Part shown: in pieces, positions 26,925 through 35,822 of the stretch
Layout: each line of letters starts with the position of its first letter
Position numbering within the stretch: the stretch's first letter is position 1
NCBI GenBank assembly: GCA_965208525.1
Contig: OZ242340.1
Location: forward strand, 744,001-808,000
Reading direction: 5' to 3'
Source: VXYL01 sp965208525
GTDB lineage: Bacteria; Pseudomonadota; Gammaproteobacteria; Pseudomonadales; Azotimanducaceae
DNA: 64,000 bases
Made by a program: the position numbers and the translations under genes
The notes under the pieces: model-generated
Seen by the model: only the letters and a program-made list of their open reading frames with translations
What the model was told of the DNA's origin: nothing
Database searches by the model: none

Positions 26925-28025
26925 GTGATCCTGGCCGCGATCTTCTTCGCCCGGGCCCCGAGCCGCGAGTTCCTCGAAATCGACCCCGAACTGGCGGCGG
27001 CCCGCGTCGAGGCCACCGCCGCGGTAATCGACCCGGTCTCCACGGAGGCATTCCACAAGGTGGTGCTGACCGGCACAGTGACCACGCTCGGCAACGTGGC
27101 GGTGATACCCGAGGTGTCCGGCGAGGTGGTCTGGGTGTCGGAGAACTTCCGCAGCGGCACGTCTTTCCGCGCCGACGAGACCCTGGCCAGGGTCGACGCG
27201 CGCGAATTCGAGATCAACCTGGAGAAGGCGAGGATCGGGCTTGTTGTGGCCCAGCAGAACCTCCGGCAGAGGCGGGACGAGATGGCGCGGATGGCCGAGC
27301 TCCGAGGGGGATTCCCGAACCCGGCCGCGCAGCCTTTCTTCGGGGTGGAGGGATTCCTCGGCACCGAGGGGACGATCGAGAAGGCGGAAGCGCTCATCGA
27401 GGTGGCGCGCAAGGACATCGCGCTGGCCGAGATCGCGTTGGACGAGACAAGGATCCGGATGCCCTTCGACGGCTATGTTCGGGGCACCGTACTGTCCGCC
27501 GGGCAGGTGGTCGAGCGCGTCGTCACCAACATGGGCGATGTCTACGCGAAGCACCAGTTGCGGGTGCGTGCCCGCATTTCGGCCTTCGACCTGAACTCGC
27601 TGCAGCCGGTGATCGGCCGCCGCGCCATCGCGGTCGCCGATGGCCGCGCATACGAAACCGTAGTCGAACGGGTCTCGAAAGAGGTCGACATCGAGACGCG
27701 CCTGGCCAGCCTCTACCTCGAGGTGCTCGACCAGGAGAACGCCCCGATGCTGCCCCCGCCCGGCACGTTCGCGGACGTGACGGTGGAAGGGCCGATGCAG
27801 GACCGCGTGTTCGTGCTGCCGGAATCGGCGCTGCAGATCAACGGCAGCGTCTGGCTCGTCGATGGCGGCGAACTCACCGCCTTCACGCCGGCTTCGGTGG
27901 GCTACAACGACGCGGGCTGGATAGTGCAGGCGTTCGATGCCCGTGACGGAATCGTCGTAGGCCGCGTCCCAGCAGCCCGCGAAGGGCTGGCCGTCAATGC
28001 CGTTGCCGCCGAAGAGGCGCAGTAA
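26925..28025 (+). CDS. RND efflux periplasmic adaptor subunit (HlyD/MFP family), N-terminus out of frame
   Basis: 366 residues from the first usable start in this frame (GTG 26925). Barrel-sandwich and hairpin regions are present (VAVIPEVSGEVVWVSENFRSGTSFRADETLARVDAREFEINLEKA; RIRMPFDGYVRG), then beta-barrel and membrane-proximal domains. The GTG lies inside the membrane anchor (WRGIAQLGVIVAVILAAIFF) and has no ribosome-binding site. The natural start is the ATG at 26836, but it reads out of frame because of the 8 bp repeat at 26861. With one unit fewer the protein would begin MSDSDAEDRDSATPRWRGIA. The gene may be switched off, or this is an assembly or mutational frameshift. Confidence 0.8.
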   Translation: MILAAIFFARAPSREFLEIDPELAAARVEATAAVIDPVSTEAFHKVVLTGTVTTLGNVAVIPEVSGEVVWVSENFRSGTSFRADETLARVDAREFEINLEKARIGLVVAQQNLRQRRDEMARMAELRGGFPNPAAQPFFGVEGFLGTEGTIEKAEALIEVARKDIALAEIALDETRIRMPFDGYVRGTVLSAGQVVERVVTNMGDVYAKHQLRVRARISAFDLNSLQPVIGRRAIAVADGRAYETVVERVSKEVDIETRLASLYLEVLDQENAPMLPPPGTFADVTVEGPMQDRVFVLPESALQINGSVWLVDGGELTAFTPASVGYNDAGWIVQAFDARDGIVVGRVPAAREGLAVNAVAAEEAQ

Positions 28026-28060
28026 CCAGCCGCCGCGGCGAGCAGGCAGGGATTCCACCC

Positions 28061-31000
28061 ATGGCTGAGTCCGAGACCATCGGCGCTCCGGACGCGAACG
28101 TCCGCCAAGGGGTGCTCGCCTACTTCGCACGAAACCCCGTCGCCGCCAACGTCCTCCTGTTCCTCCTCTTCGTCGGCGGCCTGATCGCCTCGGACCTGAC
28201 CACCCTCGAGACCTTTCCCGCCTACGACCCGCGCATCGTCCGCGTGGAAGTGCCGTATCCGGCCGCGACGCCCTCGGAGGTCGAGGAAGACATCGTCAAG
28301 CGCATCGAGGAAAGCCTGGTGGGCACCATTGGCGTCGCGCGCACCATCGCAAGTTCCAGGGAGGAACTCGCCGTCGTCGACGTGGAGATGGAACCGTTCG
28401 CCGACGACATCGATACGCTGAACTTCGTGCGCACCGCCATCGAGCGGATAGAGGACTTCCCGCCGCTCAATGCCGACGAGCCGGAGGTCACAAAGGTCGA
28501 GACCAGCCGCAGCGTGCTGACCGTCGCCGTCAGTTCCGGCGCCTTGGACCCCTACGCGCTGCGCGCCGCCGCGGAAGGACTGCGGGACCGCCTGCTGCTG
28601 CTGCCGAGCATATCGATCGTGGATCTGTTCGGCACGAAGGACCAGGAAATCCAGGTGGAACTCAGCGAAGAGACGCTGCGCCAGTACGGCATCACCCTGG
28701 ACCATGTGGTGACCGCCATCCGCGGCACCTCGGTGAACGTCACCGGCGGCGAACTGCGCACCGGGTCCGGCGACATCATCATGAGCACCCTGGCCAAGCG
28801 CGACTACGCCGAGCAGTTCGCCGACGTGGTGGTCATTGCGCGGGCGGACGGTTCGCTGGTGCGCCTCGGCGACATCGCTCGGCTGCATGACAGCCTGCTG
28901 GAGCACGACACCGTCACGACCGTCAACGGCGTTCCCACCATCTTCCTTCAGGTGAAGGTCTCGTCCGATACCTCGCCGCAGCAGGCGAGCAGCGAGGTGC
29001 GGGAGTATCTGGCGGGCTTCGAGGCGCCCGAAACCGTAGCGGTCGCGGTCTGGGAAGACGAGACGTGGGCGGTCGAGGACCGCATGTACCTGATCTTCAA
29101 GAACGGGATGTTTGGCCTCATCCTCGCGTTCACCGTCCTCATGCTCCTGTTCGACCTGCGCATCGCAACCTGGGTGGCGCTCGGGGTCCCGGTGGTGTTC
29201 GTGGCCTCGCTGATCGTCTTTCCGTTCCTCGGGCTCACGCTCAACGTCATCACACTGTTCGCGTTCTTCATGCTGATCGGCATCGTCGTCGACGACGCGA
29301 TCGTGGTGGGCGAGAGCATCGCCACCCACCGGTCGCGCGGAGAAACCGGCGCGGAGGCGGCCATAGCCGGCACGCGCGAGGTCCTGGCCCCGATCGCGGT
29401 GGGCGCCTTCACGACCATGGCGGCGTTTGCGGCGCTCCTGCCCCTCGACGGCGTGATCGGCCAGATGTTCGCGGTGATCCCCATCGTCGTGATCGTCGTG
29501 TTGCTGCTGTCGCTGTTCGAAGCCGCCCTGGTGCTGCCCGGCCATCTGGCAAGACCCGGGAGCTGGAGCGTCTGGCCCCTGTCTGCGGTGCAGCAGCGCT
29601 GCCACGCCGCCGTGCAGGCGATGATCGAGGCTCGCATCGTGCCCCTGATCTCGTGGTCGGTAAGGCGCCCGCAGTGGCCGCCGGTCATCGTCGCGGGCAG
29701 CGTTCTCGTCGCCGGCGCGCTGCTCGTATTCGGCATCGTCCGCTTCGACCCGGGCCTCAGGATAGTGGACGAGAAAAACGTCCAGGTCGACCTGACGCTG
29801 CCGCAGGACGCGCGGCCGGAAGACCTCCAGGCCGCCACAGACTACGCAGTGGCGGCGGCGGAACGCGTGAACGACGAGCTCGGCGGCCGGGCGATCGATG
29901 CCACCGCCACGGCAATCGGCCACCACTTCCCGCTGGAGTCCTACCGCGGCGCGGACGCGCACCGGTACCGCGGCAATCTGGCGTCGGTGCAATTGCGGCT
30001 TTATCCGCCTGATGTGCGCGGCGTGACCATCGAGGAGCTGCAACACCGGTGGCGCCTGCGCCTGGCCGGCATGCCGGGCGTCGAGTCGCTCGGCTTCCCC
30101 ACCCGCCAGGCGCAGACGACGAACGCGCTTTCGTACGCGCTGATTCATCCGGATCCCGAGGTGCTCGCCGAGGCCGCCCGGGAACTGGGCGAGGATCTCG
30201 CCCGGCTGGACGGGGTCGGCCACATCAGCGACTCGATCGAGCGCGGCAAACGCCGCTTCGATGTACGCCTGACGCCCGCCGGAGACGCGGCCGGCCTCAC
30301 CGCGGCATCGGTGGCCACCCAGTTGCGCAACGGCTTCTACGGCGCCGAAGCGCAGCGCATCCAACGGGGCCGGGAAGAGGTCCTGGTCATGGTGAGGTAC
30401 CCCCAGGACCGGCGCACCAGCTTTGCGGAGCTCTTGAACGAGCGCATCAACCTGCCGGCCAGCCGGGAGCAGGTGCCGCTCTACACGGTGGCCGAGATTA
30501 CCGAGACGCGCAGCGTCGCCAACCGGCTGCGAATAGACGGGCGCAGCGCGGTGGTGGTCACCGCCGGATACGATGGGGCGCGCCTGCTCGAGGGCGACCT
30601 CGCCGAAGCGGTGGACGAGCGGATTCTCCCGCGGCTCCAGAACCGCTACCCCGAAATCACCATTCGCTCGCATGGAGCGAACCGGGACCTCGAGCGCCTC
30701 GCAGGCACATTGGCCCTCGCGATCCCCATCGTGCTGCTGGTCATGTACTGCCTGATCGCCTCGTTCCTGCGCAGTTTCGTGCAGCCGCTCCTGGCCCTGG
30801 CGGGCATTCCAATGGCATTCGTGGGCGCGGTGGCGGGGCACCTGCTGCTGGGCTACGACTTCAGCGCCACATCGGTGTTCGGGCTGCTCGCGGTCTCCGG
30901 CGTCGTCGTCAACGACACGATTCTGCTGTTGTATCGGTACAACCAGATGGTCCCCGGTCCCGGAGTCCCTGAGATCGCAGCCGTTTCCGCGGCCACGCGA

Positions 31001-31225
31001 CAGCGCGCGAGGGCCATCCTGCTGACGAGCGTAACGACTCTCCTGGGCCTACTGCCGATCCTGTTCAGCGGCGACGAGAGTATTCGGTTCCTGATTCCGC
31101 TGGTGGTGAGCGTCGCCTTCGGCCTCGTGTTCGCGGGGATCGGCCTGCTGTTCTTCCTGCCATCGGTCATCATGATGGTGGAACTGGCCAAGGGGCGGCT
31201 CAGCCGTCGCCGGTTCGCGGGCTGA
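28061..31225 (+). CDS. RND efflux permease (first of three in the operon)
   Basis: 1054 residues, normal for AcrB/MdtB-type trimers in the inner membrane that export solutes using the proton gradient. Twelve membrane spans fall in two halves, each with a large periplasmic loop. The proton-relay aspartates are in IGIVVDDAIVVGE (TM4); GVVVNDTILLLYRYN is TM10. The N-terminus ARNPVAANVLLFLLFVGGLIA is typical. It lies 35 bases after the adaptor gene. The substrate cannot be told. Confidence 0.9.
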   Translation: MAESETIGAPDANVRQGVLAYFARNPVAANVLLFLLFVGGLIASDLTTLETFPAYDPRIVRVEVPYPAATPSEVEEDIVKRIEESLVGTIGVARTIASSREELAVVDVEMEPFADDIDTLNFVRTAIERIEDFPPLNADEPEVTKVETSRSVLTVAVSSGALDPYALRAAAEGLRDRLLLLPSISIVDLFGTKDQEIQVELSEETLRQYGITLDHVVTAIRGTSVNVTGGELRTGSGDIIMSTLAKRDYAEQFADVVVIARADGSLVRLGDIARLHDSLLEHDTVTTVNGVPTIFLQVKVSSDTSPQQASSEVREYLAGFEAPETVAVAVWEDETWAVEDRMYLIFKNGMFGLILAFTVLMLLFDLRIATWVALGVPVVFVASLIVFPFLGLTLNVITLFAFFMLIGIVVDDAIVVGESIATHRSRGETGAEAAIAGTREVLAPIAVGAFTTMAAFAALLPLDGVIGQMFAVIPIVVIVVLLLSLFEAALVLPGHLARPGSWSVWPLSAVQQRCHAAVQAMIEARIVPLISWSVRRPQWPPVIVAGSVLVAGALLVFGIVRFDPGLRIVDEKNVQVDLTLPQDARPEDLQAATDYAVAAAERVNDELGGRAIDATATAIGHHFPLESYRGADAHRYRGNLASVQLRLYPPDVRGVTIEELQHRWRLRLAGMPGVESLGFPTRQAQTTNALSYALIHPDPEVLAEAARELGEDLARLDGVGHISDSIERGKRRFDVRLTPAGDAAGLTAASVATQLRNGFYGAEAQRIQRGREEVLVMVRYPQDRRTSFAELLNERINLPASREQVPLYTVAEITETRSVANRLRIDGRSAVVVTAGYDGARLLEGDLAEAVDERILPRLQNRYPEITIRSHGANRDLERLAGTLALAIPIVLLVMYCLIASFLRSFVQPLLALAGIPMAFVGAVAGHLLLGYDFSATSVFGLLAVSGVVVNDTILLLYRYNQMVPGPGVPEIAAVSAATRQRARAILLTSVTTLLGLLPILFSGDESIRFLIPLVVSVAFGLVFAGIGLLFFLPSVIMMVELAKGRLSRRRFAG

Positions 31226-31259
31226 CCGCGCCGGCTGCCCTGGCGACGTTCCGAGCGAG

Positions 31260-34200
31260 ATGAGCGAAACCCACCATCCGGGCGCCGCAGCGAAGGGGCC
31301 CGCTTCGCTGATCGAGTACTTCGCGCGCAACCACACCGCCGTGTACGTGATCACGTTCCTGCTGCTGGTGCTCGGCGTCGTCGCGATCATGAGCAGCACC
31401 ATCGAACGGTACCCGGAGCTGGACCTTCGAACCATCGCGGTGAACGTGCCCTACGACGGCGCGACGCCTCGGGAAGTCGAAGAGGACATCATTCGCCGCA
31501 TCGAGGAGAGCATCGCCGGACTCGACGGGGTGGACAGGATCACCTCGAACGCCTGGGAAGGCCGCGCCGAGGTGATCATCGAACTCGATCAGTGGGTCGA
31601 CGCCGTCTCGAGGCTGGAGATGGTGCGAACTGCGGTCGATCGCATCGAGGACTTCCCTCCTCCGAACGCGGACCCGCCCGAAGTGGTGCACAAGGAAATC
31701 GTCAGGGAGGTTGTGTCCCTGGCCGTTACCTCACAGACGGCCGGCGAGGACGCGCTGCGCCGCACGGCGGAGGACCTGCGCGAACAGCTTCTGCTGCTGC
31801 CGAACGTGGCCATCGTCGAACTGATCGGCGCCCGGGAACGGGAAATCCAGATCGACCTCGACGAGTCGAAACTGCGCAGCCATCACCTGACCATCACCGA
31901 GGTCGTGGCGCGGATTCGGCTGGCGTCGGTGAATCTGACCGGCGGCAGCATACGCACGGACTCCGGCACCATCCTCATGAGCACGATGGACAAGCGGGTT
32001 CGGGGGGAGGAGTTCCGCGACATCGTCATACTCAGCCGGCCCGATGGCGCGATCGTCCGGCTGGGCGACATTGGAACGGTGCGGGACGGCTTCGTCGACG
32101 ACCCGCTGATCAACACCGTCAATCAGGTGCCCGCGGTGTTCGTGCATGTCCAGGCGCCGCCGCGCGCCGACCCGGACGATGTCATCGCCGAGGTCGAGCG
32201 CTTCCTGCCGGGGTTCCGGGCGCCGCCGGGAACGTCGGTCGACCTCTGGCTGGACGAAACCTACAAGATCAAGAAGCCGCTGGAGTCCGTCGCCAACAAC
32301 GCGATGATCAGCGTGGCCCTGGTCTTCATCCTCCTGATCGTCCTGTTCGACCTGCGCGTCGGGCTCTGGATCGGCATCGGCATCCCCACCGCCATCATCG
32401 GTTCGTTCATCCTGCTGTACCTGCTTGGCATATCGATTAGCTGGTTCATCGTCTGGGGCGTCGCCATGATCATCGGCATCGTGGTCGACGACGCCATCGT
32501 CGTGGGGGAGAACATCGCGCGCCTGCGCGCGCTCGGCATGCCGGCGCAGGAAGCATCCATCCGCGGTGCGAAGGAGGTGATCGCGCCCGTGTTCGTCGGC
32601 GTGCTGACGACGATGGTCGCGTTTTCCGTCCTGCTGCCGCTCGACGGCAACCTCGGCCAGATGTTCGCCTACACGGGCATCGGCGTGCTCGCGGTCCTCA
32701 CGTTGTCCCTGATCGACTGCTTCCTGCTGTTGCCGGCGCACCTGTCGTCCAACCGCGAGCTCAGCCGCTGGCCCCTGACCGCGATTCAGGCCCGGGCCGG
32801 CGGCGCGTTCCGGGGGTTCATCGAGCGGCGGCTGCTGCCGGCCATCGGCTTCGCCGTGCGCCAGCCGATGGTGGCGATCGCCGGCATAGCCCTGCTCGTC
32901 GGTGTCGCGTGGACCCTCTACTCCGAAAACGTCGTGCGCTTCAACGCTGCCGACAACCGGCTCGACGAGCAGAAGCTGCAGGCCGACCTGACCATGACCG
33001 CGGGTTCCACGTTCGCCGACACGGTCCGCGCCGCCGAGCAGATCGTCGCCGCTGCCTGGGAGGCCAATCGCCAGGCCGGAGGGGCGATGGTCAATGCCAT
33101 CAACGTGATGGTCGGCGAGCACAAGGCGGTCGAGACCATGCTCGGGGCCGATGTGCCGGAGCCGGCGCCGCACCTAGCTTCGGTGCAGCTGCGTCTCAAT
33201 CTGCCGCCTGAGCGCGCCGTCACCGCCGACGAGATGAAGCAGCTCTGGGTCGACGCCATCGGCGCCGTGCGCGGCGCGGACAGGCTCGCGTTCCCCACGA
33301 CCCGGACCGCCACCGCCTCGAGCCTCGGCTACGCGCTGCTGCACCCAGACGCGGACGCGGTGGTAGCCGCCGCCGGCGAACTGAAAGAACGGTTCAGGAA
33401 CCATCCGTTCGTCTACCAGATCGACGACACGCTGGAGCTCGGCAACGTCCGTTACGAAATTCACCTGAACGACGCCGGGCGCGCATCGGGCCTGACCCCG
33501 ATCCGCCTCGCGAGGCAGTTGCGGGACCGCTTCTACGGTGCGGAAGTGGACCACGTGGTGAGGCACAAGGAAGAAATTGAGGTGATGGCCCGCTATCCGC
33601 TGGAGAGGCGGGCCAATACCAGCGACCTGCACGACGAACTGATCGGCCTGCCGAACGGCGATGTGGCGCCCTTCTCCAGCATCGCCGAGATCGTCCAGAC
33701 CCAGGAGCTGAAGCAGCGCCAGCGCATCGACGGCTTGCCGGCTGCTTCCGTGGACGGGTTTTACAACGTGGCGATGACCAGTTCCAGGGAACTCGGTGGT
33801 CTCATCGAGGGGACCTGGCTGCCCGAGATCAGGGAGCGATACCCGGGGCTGCGCGTACTCCCCGACGGCTCCCGACGCGACACCGCCAAGGTCGCCAGGA
33901 GCCTCGGCATCTACTTCCCCGCGGCCGTGCTGCTGATCTTTGTGCTCGTCGCCATCCAGCTTCGCAGCGTACTGCAGCCGTTCTACGTGCTTCTCGGCCT
34001 GCCGATGGCGTTCGCCGGGGCCATTTACCTGCACCTGGTGCTCGGCTACGACCTGACGCTCTCTTCGGTGTTCGGGCTGATCGCGGTGACGGGCGTGGTG
34101 ATCAACGACTCGCTGGTGCTGCTCGACCGTTACAACCGCTTTCGCCGAGACGATCCGGGGATGTCCGTCACGGATGCCGTCATTGCGGCAACGCGGCTTC

Positions 34201-34493
34201 GCGCCCTGCCGATCGTGCTGACCACCGTGACCACGGTCGTCGGCCTGATGCCGCTGCTCTACGACAAGTCGGAGATTCTGCGGTTCCTCATCCCGCTGGT
34301 CGTCAGCCTTGCCGGGGGGCTGGTCTTCGCGAGTTTCGGCATCCTGTTCCTGCTGCCCGCGATCCTGGTGCTGGCCGAGCGGCTGCGATCGGTGCTGCCA
34401 GGGCTGGCCGGCCCGCCCGTCGAGCGCGCAGGCTCCATGGCCGCGGAGCAGGACGCCGCGGTCCCCGCCGCGCGGGGCGGCGGGGGCGGATGA
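31260..34493 (+). CDS. RND efflux permease (second)
   Basis: 1077 residues with the same layout as the preceding permease: N-terminal ARNHTAVYVITFLLLVLGVVA, TM4 IGIVVDDAIVVGENIARLRA with the conserved aspartate pair, TM10 GVVINDSLVLLDRYN. It ends with a Gly/Ala-rich tail. Two different permeases side by side resemble the MdtB/MdtC arrangement, where they form mixed trimers, but here a second adaptor follows. The start ATG is 34 bases after the previous stop. Confidence 0.9.
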   Translation: MSETHHPGAAAKGPASLIEYFARNHTAVYVITFLLLVLGVVAIMSSTIERYPELDLRTIAVNVPYDGATPREVEEDIIRRIEESIAGLDGVDRITSNAWEGRAEVIIELDQWVDAVSRLEMVRTAVDRIEDFPPPNADPPEVVHKEIVREVVSLAVTSQTAGEDALRRTAEDLREQLLLLPNVAIVELIGAREREIQIDLDESKLRSHHLTITEVVARIRLASVNLTGGSIRTDSGTILMSTMDKRVRGEEFRDIVILSRPDGAIVRLGDIGTVRDGFVDDPLINTVNQVPAVFVHVQAPPRADPDDVIAEVERFLPGFRAPPGTSVDLWLDETYKIKKPLESVANNAMISVALVFILLIVLFDLRVGLWIGIGIPTAIIGSFILLYLLGISISWFIVWGVAMIIGIVVDDAIVVGENIARLRALGMPAQEASIRGAKEVIAPVFVGVLTTMVAFSVLLPLDGNLGQMFAYTGIGVLAVLTLSLIDCFLLLPAHLSSNRELSRWPLTAIQARAGGAFRGFIERRLLPAIGFAVRQPMVAIAGIALLVGVAWTLYSENVVRFNAADNRLDEQKLQADLTMTAGSTFADTVRAAEQIVAAAWEANRQAGGAMVNAINVMVGEHKAVETMLGADVPEPAPHLASVQLRLNLPPERAVTADEMKQLWVDAIGAVRGADRLAFPTTRTATASSLGYALLHPDADAVVAAAGELKERFRNHPFVYQIDDTLELGNVRYEIHLNDAGRASGLTPIRLARQLRDRFYGAEVDHVVRHKEEIEVMARYPLERRANTSDLHDELIGLPNGDVAPFSSIAEIVQTQELKQRQRIDGLPAASVDGFYNVAMTSSRELGGLIEGTWLPEIRERYPGLRVLPDGSRRDTAKVARSLGIYFPAAVLLIFVLVAIQLRSVLQPFYVLLGLPMAFAGAIYLHLVLGYDLTLSSVFGLIAVTGVVINDSLVLLDRYNRFRRDDPGMSVTDAVIAATRLRALPIVLTTVTTVVGLMPLLYDKSEILRFLIPLVVSLAGGLVFASFGILFLLPAILVLAERLRSVLPGLAGPPVERAGSMAAEQDAAVPAARGGGGG

Positions 34494-34580
34494 CGCCGCA
34501 CGCGGCGGTCTTGCCCGACGTCCGGTGATGGGGCCAGCATGCGCGGGCGTGGGCTGGCGACGGCCCGGAGCGGATTCCAC

Positions 34581-35744
34581 ATGATGCGTCGCTACCTTGG
34601 CGCAGTGCTCGCTGCGGCCGTGGGCTTGGGCCTCGCAATGGTCATCTTCGCGACGGCGCCGCAACTCGACGTCCAGCCCCCGTCCCCCAAGGTGCCGGTC
34701 GTGCGCACCATGGAGGCACGCCCGGGACCCGTGCAAATGACCGTGACCGCGCACGGCGAGGTCGTGCCGAAAGCGGAGAGCCACCTCGTCCCGGAGGTCG
34801 CGGGCCGCGTCGTGTCCGTGGCCGAGTCGATGGTGTCAGGCGGGTTTTTCGACCGCGGCGACGTGCTGGTCGAGATTGAGCGCGTGGACTACGAGGTCGC
34901 CCTGGAGTCGTCCCGGGCGCGGCTGGTGTCCGCGGAGAGCGAACTGGCAAACGCCGAGAAGACGTACGAGCGCGCCGAGGAGTTGCGCGAGGCCCAGTCG
35001 ATCAGCGAGTCCCGCCACGACGATGCCCTGAACCGGCTCACGATCGCCCGCGCCGCGCTGCGCGAGGCCCGCGCGCGGCTGGCGCGTGCGGAGCGGGATC
35101 TGGAACGCACTCGCATGACGGCTCCCTACGACGGTCGCGTTCGCTCCGAGCGTGTGGACGCCGGGCAGTTCGTCAACCGCGGCGAGTCCATCGCGACGCT
35201 CTATTCGGTCGACTTCGCCGAGGTCCGGCTTCCGGTTCGGGACGAAGACATGGCCTACCTGCCGCTTTCGCTGGCGCGTCCCGGCGGCGGCACGCCCGAG
35301 CACCCCGGGGTGGTCCTGCGGGCTCGTTTCGCCGGAGCGGAGCACGCGTGGGAAGCGCGCATCGTCCGCACCGAGGGCGAACTGGACCCGGACACGCGCA
35401 TGGTCAACCTGGTTGCGCAGGTGCCGCGGCCCTACGAGCCGGTCGGCGACCTGCCGCCGCTGACGGTCGGGCTGTTCGTGGAGGCGGAGATCCACGGCGA
35501 GACCTTCGACGAGGTCCTGGTGCTGCCGCGGTCGGCGCTGCAGCGCGACAATCGCATCTACGTGGTGCTGCCGGACGGGCGGCTGTCCTTCCGCGACGCG
35601 GAGATCCTCCGCTCGACCGGCGACCTGTACTACCTGCGGGGCGCCGTCGAGGCCGGAGAGACGATTTGTCTTTCGGCGCTCGACAACGCAACGGAAGGGC
35701 AGCGCGTCCGGCCTCTCGATCTGGCCCCGGCGGGCGCGGGATGA
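34581..35744 (+). CDS. RND efflux periplasmic adaptor subunit (second)
   Basis: About 387 residues. N-terminal membrane anchor (MMRRYLGAVLAAAVGLGLAMVIF), barrel-sandwich halves (VTAHGEVVPKAESHLVPEVAGRVVSV and RTRMTAPYDGRVRSERVDAGQFV), a helical hairpin of about 70 residues between them, then the beta-barrel domain. The ATG at 34581 gives a clean anchor; the open frame starts at 34539. It lies between permeases two and three. It probably pairs with the third, GlnE-fused permease. Confidence 0.88.
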   Translation: MMRRYLGAVLAAAVGLGLAMVIFATAPQLDVQPPSPKVPVVRTMEARPGPVQMTVTAHGEVVPKAESHLVPEVAGRVVSVAESMVSGGFFDRGDVLVEIERVDYEVALESSRARLVSAESELANAEKTYERAEELREAQSISESRHDDALNRLTIARAALREARARLARAERDLERTRMTAPYDGRVRSERVDAGQFVNRGESIATLYSVDFAEVRLPVRDEDMAYLPLSLARPGGGTPEHPGVVLRARFAGAEHAWEARIVRTEGELDPDTRMVNLVAQVPRPYEPVGDLPPLTVGLFVEAEIHGETFDEVLVLPRSALQRDNRIYVVLPDGRLSFRDAEILRSTGDLYYLRGAVEAGETICLSALDNATEGQRVRPLDLAPAGAG

Positions 35745-35822
35745 GAGTGTCGCGGCGAAGGTGCCGAGCGATTCCGCCCGCATGAAACCGCCCCGCGGCC
35801 GGCGTCGCATGGAGTCTGACCC

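Noticed and set aside
27902..30841. A 979-codon reverse frame opposite the first RND permease
   Set aside because: Antisense shadow of the adaptor end and permease, rich in His/Arg/Gly with no motif.
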